A stretch of 64,000 nt of DNA from Oscheius sp. JU75 (Eukaryota > Nematoda > Chromadorea > Rhabditida > Rhabditidae): positions 62,001 to 126,000 of the forward strand of contig JASJZC010000005.1 in the NCBI GenBank assembly GCA_037178855.1, in the 5' to 3' direction. A model generated the notes under the pieces. That model did no database searches. It saw nothing but the letters and a program-made list of their open reading frames with translations, and had not been told where the DNA came from. Below, in pieces: positions 1-11,881 of the stretch (its first letter is position 1; the number at the start of each line of letters is the position of its first letter). The position numbers and the translations under genes are program-made.

Positions 1-691
1 CTCGTCGTTGGGATACTTGTCATAGCGGAGATGGCACGTAGTACGGATCTGGTATCGGACCTACAAGATTTCTTATTCGATTTAGCGAGACAAACACTTA
101 CAGACACAATAACTTGTCCATTATTCCGAATACTTATCCTTGTGGGTTCGGATTGTAAGAGATCCGATGTTCGGGCGTACATTTCTGTCACATACAGTCT
201 CGGCATGAAAGGTTCCATGTTGGCAGCTTTCAGATATCTTCTCGTTTTCGAAACACTGTTGATACCACCGTAAAGAGTGGAGTTCCATTTTAGACGAGGA
301 TCTCTCCAACTCTGAGGAAAAGATTTTGCATCAGTCTCTATGTCTTTCTCTGTCTCTCTATTTCCCCCCTGTCTATTCTAACTTACCACCATAAGAGTTC
401 CATGCATTGTCATCACTCCATATCTTTCATCCTGAAACCACTCCTATTTCATTTTCAAAATCCACAAACCAGATTTTGAAGATGTTCAATTGCGAGTCCA
501 ACCGTTACATTGACCGGAGGCTTGAGAGAAGTGACCGAATAGTCGTACTTGTTTCTGCCTCCTGGTGACAGAATATCATTTAAGAGAGCAGTCTGGTCAC
601 TGTTTAGGCAAGGGCTGCTGGAAAAGGCAAACCTCCCAATAAGTCCTATGAGCAAAGTCCAACTTGCTCGGTGTGAATAGAACGAGATCAA
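1..691 (-). CDS. Cys-loop ligand-gated ion channel, 5' part (truncated by window edge)
   Basis: A pentameric neurotransmitter-gated channel subunit of the plasma membrane; only the N-terminal part of the extracellular ligand-binding domain is in the window. Four exons splice cleanly in phase 0: 470-691, 387-431, 102-311 and 1-60, joined by introns of 38, 75 and 41 nt, giving 179 residues. The start at 691 gives a hydrophobic signal-like segment. Family landmarks are PPVNVTVGLAIEHLQNL (first beta strand), DERYGVMTMHG, SWRDPRLKWN (typical WxDxRLxW) and GQVIVSVRYQIRTTC, the last Cys opening the Cys loop. The loop reads CHLRYDKYPNDE, where the family usually has FPxD. The transmembrane domain lies off the left edge, so cation or anion selectivity cannot be read. 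It is divergently placed to the receptor gene at 1092, about 400 bp away. Family call is firm; subfamily is open. Confidence 0.85.
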
Positions 692-1091
692 GTAGAGTCC
701 ATAGGTTCAGTCCGGAGGACATTTCCTGTTGAGCAGTACGTGCGCAGTGTGAGGGGACAGTTTATATTTTGAAATGTGACCCATGGACGGTTGTTTATAG
801 ACCCGATAGGAGGCCGCAAACTGGACGACAGCTATTCAAAATCCAGAGATCTTGATCTCCCACACGTTTTCCCATTGAAGCCGATGGGAAACGCTTTTTT
901 TGCAGGCACGTCTGCACAGAGGAAAATTCCCCGAACGCAATACTGAAATTCCTATTAATCTTGAGGTTCCTATTACTCCGCCGAGTAAGCTCTCGACTGT
1001 TTTCTTCCCCGACGCAGAGTGAACCTCGATCGAAGCAGGTGAATTTCAAGCAGAGGAAGTTTACCCCCTTGCTAGAATATAACATTGTAGA
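692..1091. other. Divergent intergenic region
   Basis: About 400 bp between two divergently transcribed receptor genes, so it should hold both promoters. I see no exon-like reading frame and no clear TATA element. Confidence 0.5.
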
Positions 1092-2703
1092 ATGGAAGCT
1101 ACAACAATCAACACGTTTTACCTTCTCCCGCCGAGTCCATATGGTGAGCATCATAATCTGGCCAGGATCTGTATTTTCCTCTTCAACATCATTTTACTGA
1201 TCTGCCAATTGATCTTTCTCAAAGGAGCCTGGTCTCTGATGGGCTGGAACTCGAACTTCTCGTTCACGGTCCTAATTGCCATGGCCCTGTCGGCCAGTCA
1301 GTCGCTTATTGTTGAATGTGTCGCGGTTGCCTTGAGTGATGTGGATACGGAAGCATGGAAAAGTGCTCAGTACATGTGGAGAGTAAGTTGCTAGTAACGG
1401 AGAGACGCTTCAAGAAGGTGAAGATGAGCAATCTTGGACAGTATTTTGTTCAAGATTGCTCAACAGAGCCTTACTCAAAATACTGCTAGAGCTAGCCTAA
1501 ACAACTATCGCTCTTAGGGGCTCAGCAACCGTTATAAACAAATTTTTCTGAACCCTGTCGAATCCATCTCTCAAACGGACTCGAACATGATTTGACTTGC
1601 CAACAATTAGTGTGCGCACAAAGGACAATCTTTCTACTACTAAAGCGCAACTGTGTCTGTCTGTCCATCCATCAACACGAACCAAAAGATGGCAAATCTT
1701 GACATGTCAAGCAGTTAGTTAATGGGAGACGCATGGAAACTTCATATTGCCGCCTATTGTCAATTCTAAATGTCAATGCGGCGAAAGTCGTCGTTGACGC
1801 CTGGTTCAAAATAGATTCTCAGCTTCTCGGCTCCCTTTTCTGCGTCCCCAATGCTACTACCATAGTTTTATCTTTCATTCTGACGGCACATCGCTTTATC
1901 TACACTGCTTTCCCTTTCTCAGGAGACAGAATATTCACGCCAGTCTTAGCCAAGGTAATTTCTCAATGATTTATATGAAAGATACAAACAGATTCTGCTC
2001 CTGTTAGTGCTTATAAGTCACTTATTTTTCTGTTTTGCTACAACAACAGATATTGGATACTACAGATATGTTCCGAATTTCTTGGCTAACTCAATAAAAG
2101 CCGGGACGTGGCTCACAAACGTTTATTTACAGTGAGTTTTTCAAGGAGATACAAAGAGACAGAGAGATGGAGAGATAGAAAGACAAAGAGACAAACAGAG
2201 AAAGATACCATGCTTTCGCATCCTTCCCAGACTGAGTGCCAAAAGCGACTGGATCATCGTGATCAATCCGATTTTCTACCTCATCATTTTTGGTATTTTG
2301 TTCTGCAACAAAAACTACAAAATAAGGAAAGGCTCAGAGATTAGAATGACTCTACAAGTAGGTCCACTAAAGTTTTTCTAACAAACTTCTAGGCCCTTTT
2401 GATAATGGTAACAGAATTCGGCTGTTTTCTGTACTGGTCGACTGCGGATGCACAGGTGACAGACGACTGGCTTCTATTTTTAACGAGGACTCTTTCCACG
2501 TCTATTTATCTTTCTTGCAGCAGCATCATATACCTCATTTTTAATCAGTAAGACCCATCTGTAGTGAATCAGAACCCTTTTTAAGGAAGGTGCGGAGGAA
2601 CGCCTTTTCTCTGAAAACGAGAAATCTAGGCGTAGCCAGCGTCTCTTTACCATCAAGACCCACGTTTCCAACCGGTATAGTTAACAGATTGACTGTTGTA
2701 TAG
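1092..2703 (+). CDS. Nematode serpentine 7TM receptor (Srx/Srt-like), paralogue A
   Basis: A seven-transmembrane chemoreceptor-type GPCR of about 320 residues. Six exons: 1092-1382, 1823-1954, 1992-2131, 2231-2357, about 2393-2549, and about 2586-2703. Visible parts are TM1 (CIFLFNIILLICQLIFL), TM2 (FSFTVLIAMALSASQSL), TM3 ending HRFIYTAFPF (where other families have DRY or NRF..P), TM4 (ILLLVLISHLFFCFA), TM5 (WIIVINPIFYLIIFGILF) and TM7 with SSIIYLIFNQ, then a basic tail. Intron 1 is long (440 nt) and carries a dispersed repeat plus a small inverted repeat. All splice phases agree with the paralogue at 4158-5683 on the other strand. Ligand unknown. The Srx/Srt label rests on the general look of TM3 and TM7, so the subfamily is uncertain. 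Confidence 0.8.
1590..1722 (+). repeat. Dispersed ATGGCAAGTC-core repeat, copy 1 (in GPCR intron 1)
   Basis: Shares the order CTACTACTAAAGCGCAA, then GTGTCTGTCTGTCC, then CACGAACCAAAAGATGGCAA, then GACATGTCAAG with the copy at 58120-58265 (opposite strand), and weaker parts with 12000-12240, 15120-15260 and 39620-39870. No coding capacity; it looks like a short non-autonomous element. Confidence 0.6.
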
Positions 2704-2951
2704 ACTCTATGTTACAAAGAAACGGAAAACAAAATATTTAATTTGGATGCAATCGTGTTTTTATCCAACGACCGGAACCCTCTCCCTTTCCTGCCTGTTT
2801 TCCTGTAAGGATGAGTTCAAGATTTATTTGTTGATACGACCCGAACAGCGGCTGAAAACAAAAAAAATCTGCGAACACATTAGCATACTTATACCTCTTT
2901 CTTTGGTATTTTAGACAAGGCAGAGAAGGAAACGCCGAGTGACAGAAAAAG

Positions 2952-3041
2952 AAGAATGACGATAAAAAACAACTTTATGACCTTGGCCAATTTCTCGGAG
3001 TAAGGCCAATTTTATACAGCTTGTTTTTTATCGTCATTCTT
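2952..3041. repeat. Perfect 21-bp inverted repeat with 48-nt loop
   Basis: AAGAATGACGATAAAAAACAA at 2952-2972 is the exact reverse complement of 3021-3041. The right arm overlaps a coding-like exon (the part reading LFFIVIL), so the left arm looks like a local inverted copy of it. Confidence 0.9.
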
Positions 3042-3566
3042 TATGAGCCAGTCACCGTCAATGGATTGTATGCTCCCTCTCCTATTGGTGGGGAAATCAT
3101 ACAAAAACGCATTGTAAGTGATCAGAAATGCTTTTTTTGTGTTCTAGGCATTGGGAATCTTTTTCTACTAGTATCTTTTCTTGCCTCTCCTGGCTCTTAG
3201 GCGTCCCATACTTTCGAAAATTACGCGTTCCACACAGGTGCAAGTGGAAAACAAAAGTCTTAAAATCAAAAGTCGATAAAAATAGATATTTTTCGGATGG
3301 TGTCTTATCCGCCGAAGGCATCGTTTCCAGAATTCTTTTCCTTTTTTCTGGTGTAAGCCTTTACTGCAACAAGGCATGACTGGGTCCTATGGGCTCAATA
3401 ACAGTTATAACCTGATTCACTCGAACTTAGACTGGACTCTATTTTTTTCTATCAAACAGTCTTCGCCCTTCCCTATCACTTCAAAATGGTCCGCCTGTTT
3501 CCCCCAGTAGAGCTTCTCACTTTTCACCAGCCAGAATATATTTATAAATTCTGTTCCAAATCGTAG
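3022..3566 (+). pseudogene. Serpentine-receptor-like remnant
   Basis: An open stretch reads LFFIVILYEPVTVNGLYAP up to a GTAAGT donor. After a TTCTAG acceptor there is a short hydrophobic piece (IGNLFLLVSFLA) that soon stops. Further on, FALPYHFKMVRLFPPVELL leads to a TAG at 3564-3566. These pieces resemble segments of large nematode chemoreceptor families (Srh/Sri style), but no single model joins them, so I call it a broken copy. A real gene with exons I misjudged is possible. Confidence 0.3.
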
Positions 3567-4157
3567 AATTATCTATGATGGTGAATGACTCGTTTCCAAT
3601 CTTCACTTGGGGCATTCCACCAGCATCTAATCAATCTGTCGTGCGGTTGAAGCAATGTTCTGGTGTTAATAGATCCAATAGTGAGAAAACGACTTTGGGT
3701 CATTGGTACGGGCTAGTCTACGCGTCCCCAGGCGTTCCTCGTAGATGAAATAGATGTTTGCCCTCTAGTTGGTAATGGAAAGTAGAAGGTAGTCCACTTG
3801 CACACTGTCGAGGTAGAGCTTCTTCTTCAATTTCAGCAGAGCAATTAGGAAGCAACGTTCTTCTAGGCGAGCAATTACATCTTTTACAAAGCCAGAAGAT
3901 AATACAAGAGGTAACTTTACACACAATGTGTTGAGCCGGCAATTCTATACGGTGGAGAATATTCTGTCATCCTGGTAACAAAAAGCTTATAACAGTCATA
4001 GCAGCCTCATAACTTTCAAACATTTCTCAGGAGAACCAACTTTATAGAGCAGTTTATGGGAAATATTTTCACGAATAGGCTTTGGCTATGTGGAGAGCTA
4101 TAGGATGAAACAATTTTTTACAGAGGAATAGACTTTAAACTTTCTACTTAAAACTTT

Positions 4158-5683
4158 TTAATTGACACTCTGAATGGAGAAAACAATGTGATTTCCTGGT
4201 TCGCGTCTGAATGTGAAGGCCTTCTCTCTCACCTCCCTGGAAACACAATTTGATGACAGAAAATATATCTATAGGGAAGCAGACAGACAGAGAGATGTCA
4301 CGATAAACAGAGAGATAGAGAGTTAGAGAAACAGAGATGTATAGCAACAGAGGGGCAGAGGGAAAGAGAGACAGTGAGACGGAGAGAGACCGAAACGGAC
4401 AGAGAGACAGACACAGGAAGTGTGACGTGGCTGTTTCTGTTACGAAAATCACCTGTTGAAGACGAGATAAATTATACTGTTTACGCCAATGTACAGCTGC
4501 TGACTAGCAGTTCTGGAGGCCCACGATACAGCAGAGTCATTTGTCGAAGCGGAGACGAAATAATAGTAGCCGAAAAGACCTGCTTCGAAGAGACAGGAAA
4601 TGAAAGACTTGTTATTTTTGTTGGAAGCACTAAATGTAAGACGAACCTGTAAAGTGAATAGGATCTCGGCATTTCCTCGGATTACAATTTTCTTACTGAT
4701 CAAAATGTAAATAACCAATAGAGCATACAAGCTCGCATTGATCGGAATCAGAAGATTGCTCTGATCCGCGATTCTGAACCGAGGTTGTTTTTGCTTCAAG
4801 TATGGGCTACTCTAGCATGGCACAAGTATATGGCAGGCCTCCTCGAATAGCAAAGGTGTAAATCATTGGCATGTAACGAATCCCCATGTAGTCCATGGAC
4901 CAGAAAATGCTGAGACTGAGTTGACAGAACAGCAGGAGGCCGAAAACTGCCTAGAAATGGAACACTGTATGTGGTATTTTTCCAAACTAACCTTGCTAAG
5001 TGCCGGCTTCAACAACCGCTTTGCTTTGAACGGGGCAAGGCAAAACGTCCAGCGATGAATTGTCAGCAGCGGGTTGATGACTAGAATAGAAAACTGTGGG
5101 ACGCCGTAAAACGAGCCCAGCACCTAGAACGTATCTTCTTTCCCAGATGACTAGAAAATACTCTAAAGTAACGTTGAGTCTTGGCCCAATCCAATGTTCC
5201 TTCCAGAGCGAGAATACTGAAGAAGACACCGAGCGTATCGATAGTGTACGACTGAACGGCATTGCAAGCTAACAGGACGAGAAGAGTGAAAGAAAAATCC
5301 GATTTCCAGCCGCAATATGGATGGGCTCCCTCAGTTTCTTATCAGGCTTGAACGTTTGAAAACATACTCTGATAAACATTATTTGTGCAAGCAGCAAGAT
5401 AAGGTCGAAAAGAATTTGCATGTATGCAACCAACTGGTAATGGTTGCCATAAACACTGGTGGTTAGGGGAGCTGTGAAGTTTGTCACCAAACAACAAACA
5501 CACCTTTAAATGACTTGGTATAGTACAGAGAGACAAAGAGACAGATAGACAGAGCAAAGACAAATAAACACAGAGAGAGAGAGACAGGGAAACGTACTCT
5601 TCATCATTTAGATTAGGAATGTTTGTAGTCTCCGAAAGCTCAATAAACGACTCCATATACTGCTCCCAAGTGATGTTACTCAT
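4158..5683 (-). CDS. Nematode serpentine 7TM receptor (Srx/Srt-like), paralogue B
   Basis: Paralogue of the receptor at 1092-2703, on the other strand and convergent with it. It starts at 5683 (MSNITWEQYMESF). A GTACGT donor and TTTAAAG acceptor join the first exon in phase 2. Visible: TM1 (LVAYMQILFDLILLLAQIMF), a shared FIR/GAHPYCGW junction matching FLKGAWSLMGW of paralogue A, TM2 (FSFTLLVLLACNAVQS), a 44-codon TM3 exon (VLGSFYGVPQF to PLLTIHRWTF), TM4, a 37-nt intron before IADQSNLLIPINASLY (TM5), TM7 with NSIIYLVFNR, and a tail (EVREKAFTFRREPG) clearly homologous to KVRRNAFSLKTR of A. Intron phases match A; B has one or two extra introns near TM1. Some acceptors (GAG, AAG) are weak. Ligand unknown. 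Confidence 0.75.
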
Positions 5684-6282
5684 GCTGTGCTATAAGGACG
5701 AACGAAAGATCTAGGACTGAGAACAAGCAGGTGATTTTGATTGCAAAAAGTTGAAGAATATTGCTTTGTACACAGGACGTTCAATAATTCTGGCCTGAAA
5801 GAAGAAAAAAGTATGTACTCGGTTTTAATTAACTTTGATGTCTTCCCTTGCTCTGGGAACAGCAGATGCAAAAAAAAAACTTTCGCATTGGAAGAAAGCG
5901 AGTAAAGAATTAGAGGCAATCGTCAATCTCTGCTTAGAACTTTGATTGCGACAAAAACATAATCTCATTGCTCTCTCGCTACCCTAAAAAGTCAAGAAAT
6001 CAAGTAACCTTGCACCTGTCTGGAGATGTGAACCAGTTTGAGGGATCTAGTATGAAAGGAAAAAGTAATAGACTGAGGAACAGTGTGTTTTTGTTGTCCC
6101 TGTATCAGTCTCTCTGTTTCTCTGTCGCTCTGTCTCTCTGTCTTTCTATCTGGTAGTCAAGGTCCACTTAAGATGATCAAAGTTTTTTCAGTTTACAGAA
6201 CTGTCGAAAGAGACCCAAAAACTGTCTTCATTGCTTCTCATTCACATGAAGGTACCCGTGTTCTAAAATATCGTTGTCTTCC
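5684..6282. other. Intergenic stretch
   Basis: About 600 bp between two same-strand receptor genes: 3' flank of the tachykinin-type receptor and presumed promoter of receptor B. It contains a TCTCTGTC-type tract near 6100-6150. I see no coding exon. Confidence 0.5.
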
Positions 6283-8743
6283 TCAGACTTCCGAGGCGGT
6301 ATGGGTTGTGTGAGCTGGCATGATAGAAGGGCGAGTATTGCTATTCAAAGTGGCTTTGTAGTCAGCTCTACTCGTCTTGATAAAGGGCAGAAAACGGAAG
6401 GCATAGCGGAACCCGACTCGGAATCTGCAACACAAAAGTTTTCCTCCCAGTTTTCGTCAGACGACTCACTTTCTGTTCATAAAGTAGTAGATGACCGGAT
6501 TGAAAAGTGTCGAGCTCATTCCCAGCCAATAAATATTGATGTAAATGTATAGATCCGTCTGTATAGTGAGTTTTTAATATCTCTGGATTGTAAGAATACC
6601 ATGTGATTGTCCGGTTTGGGAATCCATTCCCCAAGAATGAAGTAGGTGTTGTACGGAAACCAGACGACCATGAAAATGAAGACAACTAGAGCCAGCATAA
6701 AGGCTGCCTGTAACTTTTGTATTGTAAATCTGTCTCTGTCACTAAAATCCCAAAAGTCTTTGTATGTCCCTGATTGGCTATTGCTGGTCATTTTTAGAAG
6801 TTACAAGGGACAAGTCCGGTCGAGCCAAGTTAGTTCGTTGAACATTCACGGTAGACTAGACTGTAAGAGGGTAAAAGCGCGCACACAATTCAACACAAGG
6901 GCAAAATGACGATTGAGGCATCAACTGTCCGTTGGAACCCAAAGCCAAAGGGGATCTAGCATGTCTATAACTTTGTGAGCACAATAAATGTTGGCAAGTC
7001 AAGCTGGGTCTGTCCGGGATAGTTTCACTCGGCAGAGGGCATACCTATTGTTGTCAAAAATTTATTCATCATTCTTCCGTACTCACCTTCCTTTTGGCTG
7101 CCAAACTTTTTACATGCATCGAGTCTCCCACACACTCGCCTCTTCTCAAAACCGTCCCTACTCGGAAATAGGCACAAGACAAAATGAGCAGTGGCAAGAA
7201 GTATTGGACTATGACAAGACCTGTCGCATATCTGAACTCTCGTCTTGAACAGAGTAAAATAGACTCACGCTTTGCCCAGTCGCTCGTAGCCTTCCGGATA
7301 CGCGTCCGAGAGACAAATCACATGCTCGTAGAGGGTGTCTCCATTGAAAAAGTAGCGTCTTTCTAACTGAAACAGGACTTTTTGCTGCCTGTTTTTTAGA
7401 GCCATGTTCAGAGCATTTTGGGAAAACTCACCTTGGCTGTGATGAAGGAAGGCGTTCCACAAAGTATCGCCAAAAACCATATCAGAAAAATGACAGCGAC
7501 TGTGGCCTTTTTTCCTGGACGGCGTCGAAGGGGATGCACTATGGCCCAGTACCTGAAAATTGCTCTAGGTTGTAGCAAAAAGACAGTTTTTGATTTAAAA
7601 AGTAAGCGCTACCTCTCTATACTCATGACAATCATCGTGAAGACAGAGGCGCAGATGGGTGTGATTCCCATAAGATTGTTTACTCGGCAGTAGAACAAGC
7701 CAAATCTGGAAATTAGATTGGTAAGCAAAATAGAGAGACAGAGAGACAGAAAGGCGAGAGACAAAGAGACAGAAACAGAGAGACAGAAAGACAGAAAAAC
7801 AGCGAGATAGAGAGACAGAGGGAGAGAGAGCCGGAGAGAATTACATCCACTGATAGTAGAAATTATATGTCCACGAGAAGCCAGTGTTGAAGATGGAAAT
7901 TGTGGCATCAGCTATGGCCAAATTGAAAAGGTAGTAATTTGTGACGGTCCTCATCGTCTTGTGCCGCAACACTATCCTGAAAACGGTCATTCGAATGGAA
8001 AGGTGGGAACACGAATCGCATCCTTTTGTTTCTTTCCGATTTTGTCAAACATTCCTCAAGGCAATGACACTCGCTTATAATAACCCCCTCTCTCTCAAAG
8101 CGGTGAAGATCTCATGCTTTGGGTACCCTAATAACATTAGCCAGCAGTCTGTGCCTAAGGCTCTTCTTGTCTGAATTACGTCTAATGAAATACGACTTGC
8201 GGACGTTGTCAGGAATGCCATTTTCCGAGAAATCTTCAAAATCATTTGAAAGACTTCCTGTAGTCCCACATGACTCGCTTTGACGTCTTACAACCTGTTG
8301 TCTCGTCAGAATTCTCTGATCAAATTTGCTCTTCGGCGTGAAAAATTAACGAAGCACCTGGGCTGTGTGTGCAATGACTGTGAAAAACTGAATCAGAGAA
8401 GGGAAGTACATGTCTGAACAAAAGCAACTTTCTATCCGAGGGTGTAAAAGAGGTATCTATGAGATTTAAGAATTCGAACATGTTATGTAAATAATGGAAC
8501 AAAACCAACCACATGACTGTAAAGTTTCCGACCAGAGCCATTAAAATTGTCATAGAGAATAGTGTGATGTAGAAGGCTTGAACCCAGATCTGGAAAGGGC
8601 AATGATTAGGTTTGAGAGGGAAGAATGAAACTTACTTCATGTTGGAAAGGAAAATCTATGCAGCTGACGCCAAAATTTAGGTTATTTGATGTGTAGATGT
8701 CCACTGAATTGCACATACAGCGAATATCTTCGGCGTTTAGGAT
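6283..8743 (-). CDS. Tachykinin-type neuropeptide receptor (rhodopsin-family GPCR), first exon not found
   Basis: A peptide-hormone GPCR of the tachykinin/neurokinin group, coupling neuropeptides to G proteins at the plasma membrane. Ten exons splice in consistent phase: 8636-8743, 8510-8589, 7845-7976, 7613-7705, 7432-7552, 7269-7366, 7087-7231, 6600-6707, 6470-6558 and 6283-6424. Landmarks: TM1 (ALVGNFTVMW), TM2 (MRTVTNYYLFNLAIADATIS), FYCRVNNLMGITPICASVFT into TM3, ERYWAIVHPL in place of DRYxAI.HPL, TM4 (VAVIFLIWFLAILCGTPSF), ECL2 Cys in HVICLSD, TM5 (FLPLLILSCAYFRV), TM6 FIFMVVWFPYNTYF, TM7 WLGMSSTLFNPVIYYFMN, then FRVGFRYAFRFLP. About 370 residues are seen. The intron at 7977-8509 is 533 nt. 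Extracellular sequence starts at ILNAEDIRCMCN; a start-codon exon upstream of 8743 was not identified. Family assignment is strong. Confidence 0.9.
7735..7830 (+). repeat. (GAGACAGA)n intronic tract, representative
   Basis: Imperfect repeats of GAGACAGA and GACAGAAA within an intron of the tachykinin-type receptor gene. About 45 similar short tracts occur through the window, in either orientation and mostly in introns. Confidence 0.85.
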
Positions 8744-11700
8744 CTGAACAGGGACTGGTCTACCATCTCTCTGTCTCTCAGTTTTTCTGCCTCTCTGACT
8801 CTTTCTCTGTTTGTTTCTCCATCTCGATAATTCTTTGACTTTTAATCTTTTTCTTCTCGCTGCTCAAAGGTCTCGCGTGTATCTCGTCCAGAACTGGGAT
8901 AGTGTGAATTGTAATCTGACCTCCATTGTCTTTCTTTCCCCGTGCACTGCCATAGCGGAAGCATTTCGATGGAGTTCGATGAGGAAGCTGAAAAAATAAT
9001 GTTTGTTTGCTACTGTTGGTCGTTTTTCCCGCCAAAAAATCATAACAAAAAACAATTTTGCACCTGGAGCTTCAGCATCTTTTCTCACATAGTTCAAGAA
9101 TTCAATTATCCTCACTCCGGGAGGTCATATTCTTTATTCCGACGCGTGTAAACTGCCTTATTCTGGGAAGATAAGACACGTCTTTTTGCGGGAGAGAGAT
9201 CACGCAAAAAAGTTATTTCTTGCATAGCCGCATACATTGTCATGGACAAAGATATAGTCTTTAGAGATCTACAGAAGCAACTGGTCTCACTTGTCATCTC
9301 GTCATTCTCACTCTCTCTAAACTACCCTCTACCCGTTGTGTTTATCATCCTCCTGGCCTCCTTAGCCTATATGTAATATATGCAACACCAATCTTCTTCG
9401 ACAGCGCGAAAACACAGGCAGGCGTGGGGAGGGAAAACGCAGGCCGAGTTATGAGATGAATTATTCAAATCGATCACTGAGAGTAGATAGAGAGATGGGA
9501 TATGATCATTTATTTGGCTTTTGAGAGGAGAATTGGAATAATGACGCAGAGAGAACTGATCTCTTGAACAATGTTACAAGGAGATAGAGAGACGGAGAGG
9601 TAGAGAGACAGGGGAGATTCCATGATGTCAAATCTCTACTTCCCCATAAAAAATTTCCCCACTCAAAACTAATCATCTCTTCCCTTTTTTCCTAAAGTTC
9701 TCGTCACTCTTACAGGTTTAAAGGTTTCCCATGAGCCATCCCTCCCACTTTCTCCAAAAGAAGCCCCCATTTGGATTTAAATAAGCGATGTGACCAAATC
9801 CCTTCTTTATCCCGCATTAGGTGAACTGAAATGGCACTAATGGGGATTATGCGACCGAACTTAGCCACTGTTTTTAGCTTTTTTTTTTTAAACTTATACC
9901 CTTGCACAGCTTGAACCTGTTACTCGACGGATCAGGCTTAGGAAAGGACAGGTGTTGCTGGACACCTGGCGCAGAATTGGATTTTCAAATTTATGAAAAA
10001 TTTAGCGGCTGTGATTGACTAGAAAGAGAACAAGGGAGGAAATAATCAGGTTTTGGGAAGAAAATAGAAATGGCAGAATGGAGACAGGAACTTAGTCTGG
10101 CTCTATCTTCCATCCAAATGTCACCCATATTCTAATTAAGAAACTGACCGAATCCGCGTGGTCAGCCCACTCCCACGTGCCCCTTTAAAGTGCCTTCGAC
10201 TCGCAGCTACGATTGTTTGCTTATTAGCTGCCAGGTTTTCGCACGTCATCTGAGAAATCTATCTACCTTGACAGAGTCAAACTGTTGGATTGGATAGAAC
10301 TGAATACGAATTCTCAAACCTCTTGAGGATCGGATTTGAAAGTATCCTTGAAACAATTTTGAAGCTTGTCCCAACTTTTTGAAAAGAGAAGGGGTAGTGA
10401 AAAAGAGTAACAGCGAAAGCAGTACAATGAAAGGGAAACTTTAGCGGTCAGGTTTTAACATGGAGTTTGGAAAATAAGAAGAACACAGCTTCGGCTTCGT
10501 TGTGGTTACAATAGGTTTTGTTAGAAAGCAAGTCTCTTCTGGATCTTCCTCATCCGAAGAGAAAATTCCCCATTGGACGGGTAAGGTAGAGAAGGTCATA
10601 GGCAAAATTTCAAAGGAGTACGATCTCAAGTGCATGAGCAGAACCTGTGTAAGATGCCAGTTACCTTACACGTACTTTTGTTTGAATAGAAATACGAAAG
10701 CAGAACCGGACGGGCAATAGCTTTCAAACAGCTGTTCGGAGGGATAAGGTAAAAAAGTGGCGGAAGCAAAGGGCCAAGCAGAGTCCTTTTCCACTTTTTT
10801 GTTATACAAAGTTTCAAAAAGTCAGTTTTCTGGTTTGGAATTATGGTGCCGTAGATATAGAAAGCTACTCAGACAAGAGAACGAAATACCAACCTGTGTA
10901 GTCCATCACTGGAAAAGTCTTCTGGAAGAGGACACGTCCCTTCATCAGCTATCATTTTCTAAGGAAGAATGAAGCTCGCGAACTCCGCCTCCCTTTCTGT
11001 TTAGCAATGAAGAGGGGGACGACTGACTGGGAGAAGGAGGCGTGGCGTCTAAAAGACACACTCTGACAGAGAATTAGTAAGAAAGAACAGATCACATGTT
11101 TGCGGAGGGGGAATTTTTGAGCAGATCATATTTTTGTAATGGGTGAAGGAGTACATAGTCTCTAATTATGAAATTACGTGATTGAAATGAATGGGCGTAA
11201 TGAGATGAACGCAAATAGAGCATAGGTAGAAAATAGGAACTACTTTAGAAATCAGGAACTACCCCCGGTCGTACGGTTCTAGTGATCAATGGTCGCAGTT
11301 GAAACAGTCTGTCTGTCTGTCTCTCTCTGACTATAATCTTCACGTGCCTTTCCTTCATACTGTTCCTCCAAAACCTACCCATTTGTCCTCTCGCAGCAAT
11401 ACAATACACTAAACGTACTTGTGCAATAAATCTTTTTTCCTCGACCTCTTTCATGTTTCCCAGAAACTACAATTTCACCACGAGGCCCTGAAGTTTTGAG
11501 TCCAGTCTAAAAGACAGAAACAGAGCACTCTACTATGTAAATTGGCGTAAAAAATCTTTGAACTCGTGGGGACCGGAAGCGGTCTTTCTCTCACTCTCAT
11601 TGCTGCAGGTGCTTTTATGTATAAACAAAGAGAGAAGGACGGACTGCTAACGTTTAGGTCGAAGGGCAATTGGTCAAGATCTAGGAAACTATGATCATCC

Positions 11701-11798
11701 GAGACTCTCCACTAACAGATTTCTGTAGAAGGATTTGACTTTTCTCTGGATCGTCCTTCCCGTCTGACTGCGATTTCAGCGAAAATTGCAACGTCATT
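8744..11798. other. Long non-coding stretch
   Basis: About 3 kb with only scattered short open frames and no motif or splice pattern that supports a gene. It should include the missing 5' exon and promoter of the receptor ending at 6283. GAGACAGA-type tracts lie near 8760-8820, 9580 and 11310. Confidence 0.5.
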
Positions 11799-11874
11799 CC
11801 GTCGATAGCTCAGTTGGTAGAGCGGAGGACTGTAGCCAGCTCAGAAATCCTTAAGTCGCTGGTTCGAATCCGGC
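11799..11874 (+). tRNA. tRNA-Tyr(GTA)-like gene with intron; 3' acceptor strand lost
   Basis: The sequence has a D arm (GCTCAGTTGGTAGAGC), an anticodon arm GAGGACTGTAGA/TCCTT with anticodon GTA at 11832-11834, an 11-nt insertion right after position 37 (the usual place of the tRNA-Tyr intron), and a full T arm (GCTGGTTCGAATCCGGC). The 5' acceptor strand CCGTCGA should meet TCGACGG after the T arm, but the sequence runs into GTTTTTTTTT. So the acceptor stem cannot form. This is either a pseudogene, a copy truncated by a poly-T junction, or a sequence error in a homopolymer. Confidence 0.7.
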
Positions 11875-11881
11875 GTTTTTT

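Larger units (their letters stand above)
2704..4157. other. Intergenic stretch with receptor-like remnant
   Basis: Between the two convergent receptor paralogues. Apart from the serpentine-like fragments at 3022-3566 and a perfect inverted repeat at 2952-3041, I see no gene. The part from 3570 to 4157 holds nothing I can assign. Confidence 0.4.

Noticed and set aside
4270-4430. CRISPR-like array impression from regular repeats
   Set aside because: It is an impure GAGACAGA microsatellite without unique spacers, in a eukaryotic intron.
9710-10972. Several 60-70 codon frames on both strands
   Set aside because: No shared motifs, no plausible splicing, base composition as in flanking non-coding DNA.
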